Positions 62,337-64,000 of a DNA stretch of 64,000 bases are shown here, one piece after another. The notes under the pieces are model-generated. The model was not told the origin of the DNA, did not search any database, and saw only the letters and a program-made list of their open reading frames with translations. Both the position numbers and the translations under genes were made by a program. This stretch comes from Cloacibacterium rupense (GTDB lineage: Bacteria; Bacteroidota; Bacteroidia; Flavobacteriales; Weeksellaceae). The stretch's first letter is position 1, and each line of letters begins with the position of its first letter. The DNA is taken from positions 62,001 to 126,000 of the forward strand of contig NZ_BMLV01000001.1 in the NCBI RefSeq assembly GCF_014645495.1, given 5' to 3'.

Positions 62337-63035
62337 ATGTTATTCCTAATCCCTGCTTATTTATCAGAAGAATCACCGATTGAGTATTTTGCTCCTTCGA
62401 TTAAAGAATATATTCTAAAAACAGATTATTTTTTTGTAGAAAACGAAAAAACCGCTAGAAAAGTCATTAAGTTTTTTGCTCCAGAAAAAAAGCAATCAGA
62501 GTTGAAGCTTTTTCTTTTGGATAAATATTCTGAATCTGTAGATTTGAAGGAAGCTCAAAAACTCATGAAATCTGGACAAGACTTTGGTTTGCTTTCCGAA
62601 GCAGGATTACCTTGCATAGCAGACCCAGGAAATCTGATGGTAAAATGGAGCCACGAAAATAACATTAAAGTAATCCCTATTAATGGGCCTTCTTCTATTA
62701 TTTTAGCTTTAATTTCGAGTGGTTTTAATGGGCAAGAATTTACATTTCACGGATATCTTCCGATTGATAAAGAACAAAAGAAAAAGCAGATTTTATTTTT
62801 AGAAAATCAAGTTCAAAAATCTGGATATTCTCAGATTTTTATGGAAACTCCGTACAGAAACAATCAGCTTTTGGAAGATTTAATTAAATTTTTAAATCCT
62901 AATACTAAACTTTGTATTGCTGCCAACATCAATCATCCTACAGAAGAATTTATTAAAACCCAAAAAATTTCTGATTGGAAAAATAAAAAGCCAGAACTTC
63001 ATAAAATTCCGGCGGTATTTGTTTTGGGGAAATAG
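62337..63035 (+). CDS. RsmI-like tetrapyrrole-methylase-fold SAM methyltransferase
   Basis: A 232-residue protein of the tetrapyrrole methylase fold. It resembles the RsmI family, which 2'-O-methylates C1402 of 16S rRNA. Visible are GLLSEAGLPCIADPGNLMVKW, GPSSIILALISSGFNGQEFTFHGYLPID, and METPYRNNQLLEDL. Compared with the E. coli enzyme it begins later and lacks the N-terminal GNLxDITLRA strand, so it is the short Bacteroidota form, and its target may differ. The end of the gene is duplicated 705 bp downstream. Confidence 0.82.
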   Translation: MLFLIPAYLSEESPIEYFAPSIKEYILKTDYFFVENEKTARKVIKFFAPEKKQSELKLFLLDKYSESVDLKEAQKLMKSGQDFGLLSEAGLPCIADPGNLMVKWSHENNIKVIPINGPSSIILALISSGFNGQEFTFHGYLPIDKEQKKKQILFLENQVQKSGYSQIFMETPYRNNQLLEDLIKFLNPNTKLCIAANINHPTEEFIKTQKISDWKNKKPELHKIPAVFVLGK

Positions 63036-63041
63036 ATTTTA
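62994..63041 (+). repeat. 48-bp direct repeat, left copy (3' end of the methylase gene)
   Basis: The last 42 coding bases of the methylase gene plus its stop codon are repeated without mismatch at 63699-63746. Including ten bases to the left with two mismatches, the match is 58 bp. Confidence 0.97.
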
Positions 63042-63620
63042 CCAGTCTAAAATCTGCTTTATTAAATTTTCAGAATGACTATAAAAATACAAATCAATTT
63101 TTTTATTTGTAACTTTATCATAATAACTCATTAAAGGATGGTATTTATATAAAAGTTCTCCATCTTTTTTACTTATATTTTTAAGAATACCAATATTGGT
63201 GCCTTCTTTTGCGATTTCACCAACTTTAAAGTTAGAAAAATTGAGTTGGCTAAAATCACTATCGTACTTATTAATTATGTAGAAAGTGTAACTAACAGAA
63301 TTCTTTTCATCAAATAGAATAATAGATTTCATTTCGGGAGTGTCAGAAAGTCCTAAAACTTTCATTTCAAAAGGAGTAGAAACTATAGAATCTTTTTTTG
63401 AGGTTATATAAAATACTTTTTCATCTTTATAATCTACTAAATAAGCTGGAGCATATTTAATATGAGAGTAAAAAATTCTAGCATCAGAAAGCCATTTGTG
63501 CGAATTAATAATAATAGTATCTCTTACAACTTCTTCTCTAATTCTATTTTTGGTTTGTGCATTTTCTAAATTGAATCCTAGAAAAATCATTAAAAATATA
63601 AAAATTAATTTTTTTTGCAT
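63039..63620 (-). CDS. Secreted protein of unknown function
   Basis: A 193-residue protein with a signal peptide (1-21, ending NAQ). The rest has alternating strands (RDTIIINSHKWLSDARIFYSHIKYAPAYLVDYKDEKVFYITSKKD) and a closing YKYHPLMSYYDKVTNKKIDLYFYSHSENLIKQILDW. It is reminiscent of the GLPGLI proteins but lacks that motif. No family identified. Its last codons overlap the first bases after the left 48-bp repeat copy, and the right copy lies 78 bp upstream of its start. Confidence 0.65.
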   Translation of the reverse strand: MQKKLIFIFLMIFLGFNLENAQTKNRIREEVVRDTIIINSHKWLSDARIFYSHIKYAPAYLVDYKDEKVFYITSKKDSIVSTPFEMKVLGLSDTPEMKSIILFDEKNSVSYTFYIINKYDSDFSQLNFSNFKVGEIAKEGTNIGILKNISKKDGELLYKYHPLMSYYDKVTNKKIDLYFYSHSENLIKQILDW

Positions 63621-63698
63621 TTTGGTAAAAAATAAAATGGTTATTTAATTTGAAACGAATTTTTTTGATTTAATTTATATTTAATATCAAAAAAACCG

Positions 63699-63746
63699 GA
63701 ACTTCATAAAATTCCGGCGGTATTTGTTTTGGGGAAATAGATTTTA
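63699..63746 (+). repeat. 48-bp direct repeat, right copy
   Basis: Identical to 62994-63041. On the plus strand it would encode the methylase C-terminus but has no upstream frame. On the minus strand its end coincides with the stop codon of the partial gene at the window edge. Confidence 0.97.
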
Positions 63747-64000
63747 TCTTTTGTAATGACTTTCTACACCATCATTCGCATCATCACTTAAATAGAGATT
63801 GGTTTCATCGTTATTTCTTATCATTTGACGATTAGTAGAAGAAAAATCGATGTAAGTTCTCTCAATATGGTCTAGATTAGAAACATCTTTATACAATCTA
63901 AAATTCCCTTCATTAGTTACTGTTCCATTAGTAGTGATGGTATATTTATTGTCTGAAGTAAAGCTAAGTTTTATGGTGTTTCCAGTAGAAGAAGGCGTGT
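63744..64000 (-). CDS. C-terminal part of a probable secreted protein (5' end outside window)
   Basis: The minus-strand frame is open from the window edge to a stop at 63744-63746. The visible end has strands TIKLSFTSDNKYTITTNGTV and NFRLYKDVSNLDHIERTYIDFSSTNRQ, finishing DETNLYLSDDANDGVESHYKR. The strand pattern is lipocalin-like, as in many Bacteroidota secreted proteins, but the start, signal and full domain are missing. No function is claimed. Confidence 0.6.
   Translation of the reverse strand, partial: TPSSTGNTIKLSFTSDNKYTITTNGTVTNEGNFRLYKDVSNLDHIERTYIDFSSTNRQMIRNNDETNLYLSDDANDGVESHYKR

Overview
The window looks like chromosomal DNA of a low-GC member of Bacteroidota, class Flavobacteriia, probably family Weeksellaceae (Chryseobacterium/Cloacibacterium-like). 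The evidence is the set of Bacteroidota hallmarks: TTTG / TAnnTTTG promoters with weak or absent Shine-Dalgarno sequences, a PorT/SprT-type type IX secretion (T9SS) protein beside ubiE, a protein with a T9SS C-terminal sorting domain, paired GLPGLI proteins, a CotH lipoprotein, an SDR-type threonine dehydrogenase, and a 6S RNA between zapA and rny. The genus was not verified by any search.

Most of the window is ordinary core genome. 1-9.1 kb: an SDR/DUF2867 fragment, gamma-glutamyltransferase, threonine dehydrogenase, a deacetylase-like protein, a phosphoesterase-KASIII pair, ubiE and porT. 9.3-16 kb: zapA, 6S RNA, rny, a thioesterase, gcvT, idi and a serA-like gene. 16-18.2 kb: tex. 21.2-31.4 kb: pfkA, typA, an M48 protease, purU, ychF and an AIM24-like gene. 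31.4-43.7 kb: a FUSC transporter, a geranylgeranyl-reductase-like flavoprotein, parE-orphan-parC, a rhomboid and an S9 peptidase. 44.2-45.8 kb: prmC and yaaA. 50.1-63 kb: a Sua5-like gene, tRNA-fMet, CotH, a BlaI/BlaR1-like pair, two GLPGLI genes, transaldolase, pepE, dnaA, a low-molecular-weight phosphatase and an RsmI-like methylase.

The accessory DNA is the interesting part. At 47.3-49.3 kb three small minus-strand genes sit in two units that look like integron gene cassettes without an integrase. Each unit starts with a GTTAT core. In the first unit, 6 nt after the last stop codon, there is a 10-nt perfect complement of that unit's own start, followed by a roughly 137-bp imperfect palindrome ending in the next unit's core. 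A good promoter abuts the first core. One unit carries a two-gene operon with a DUF4365 (PD-(D/E)xK-like) protein. A second, more decayed cluster with similar architecture lies at 18.68-20.92 kb and carries small lipoproteins.

Other accessory signals are: phased 10-bp and 7-bp tandem arrays, several of which end just before start codons; a 192-bp MITE-like element with 15-bp inverted ends; a GIY-YIG gene whose 3' end runs into a displaced copy of the tRNA-fMet 3' half; and a 48-bp exact direct repeat bracketing a lone secreted-protein gene at the right edge. Promoters, operators and terminators were called by eye.
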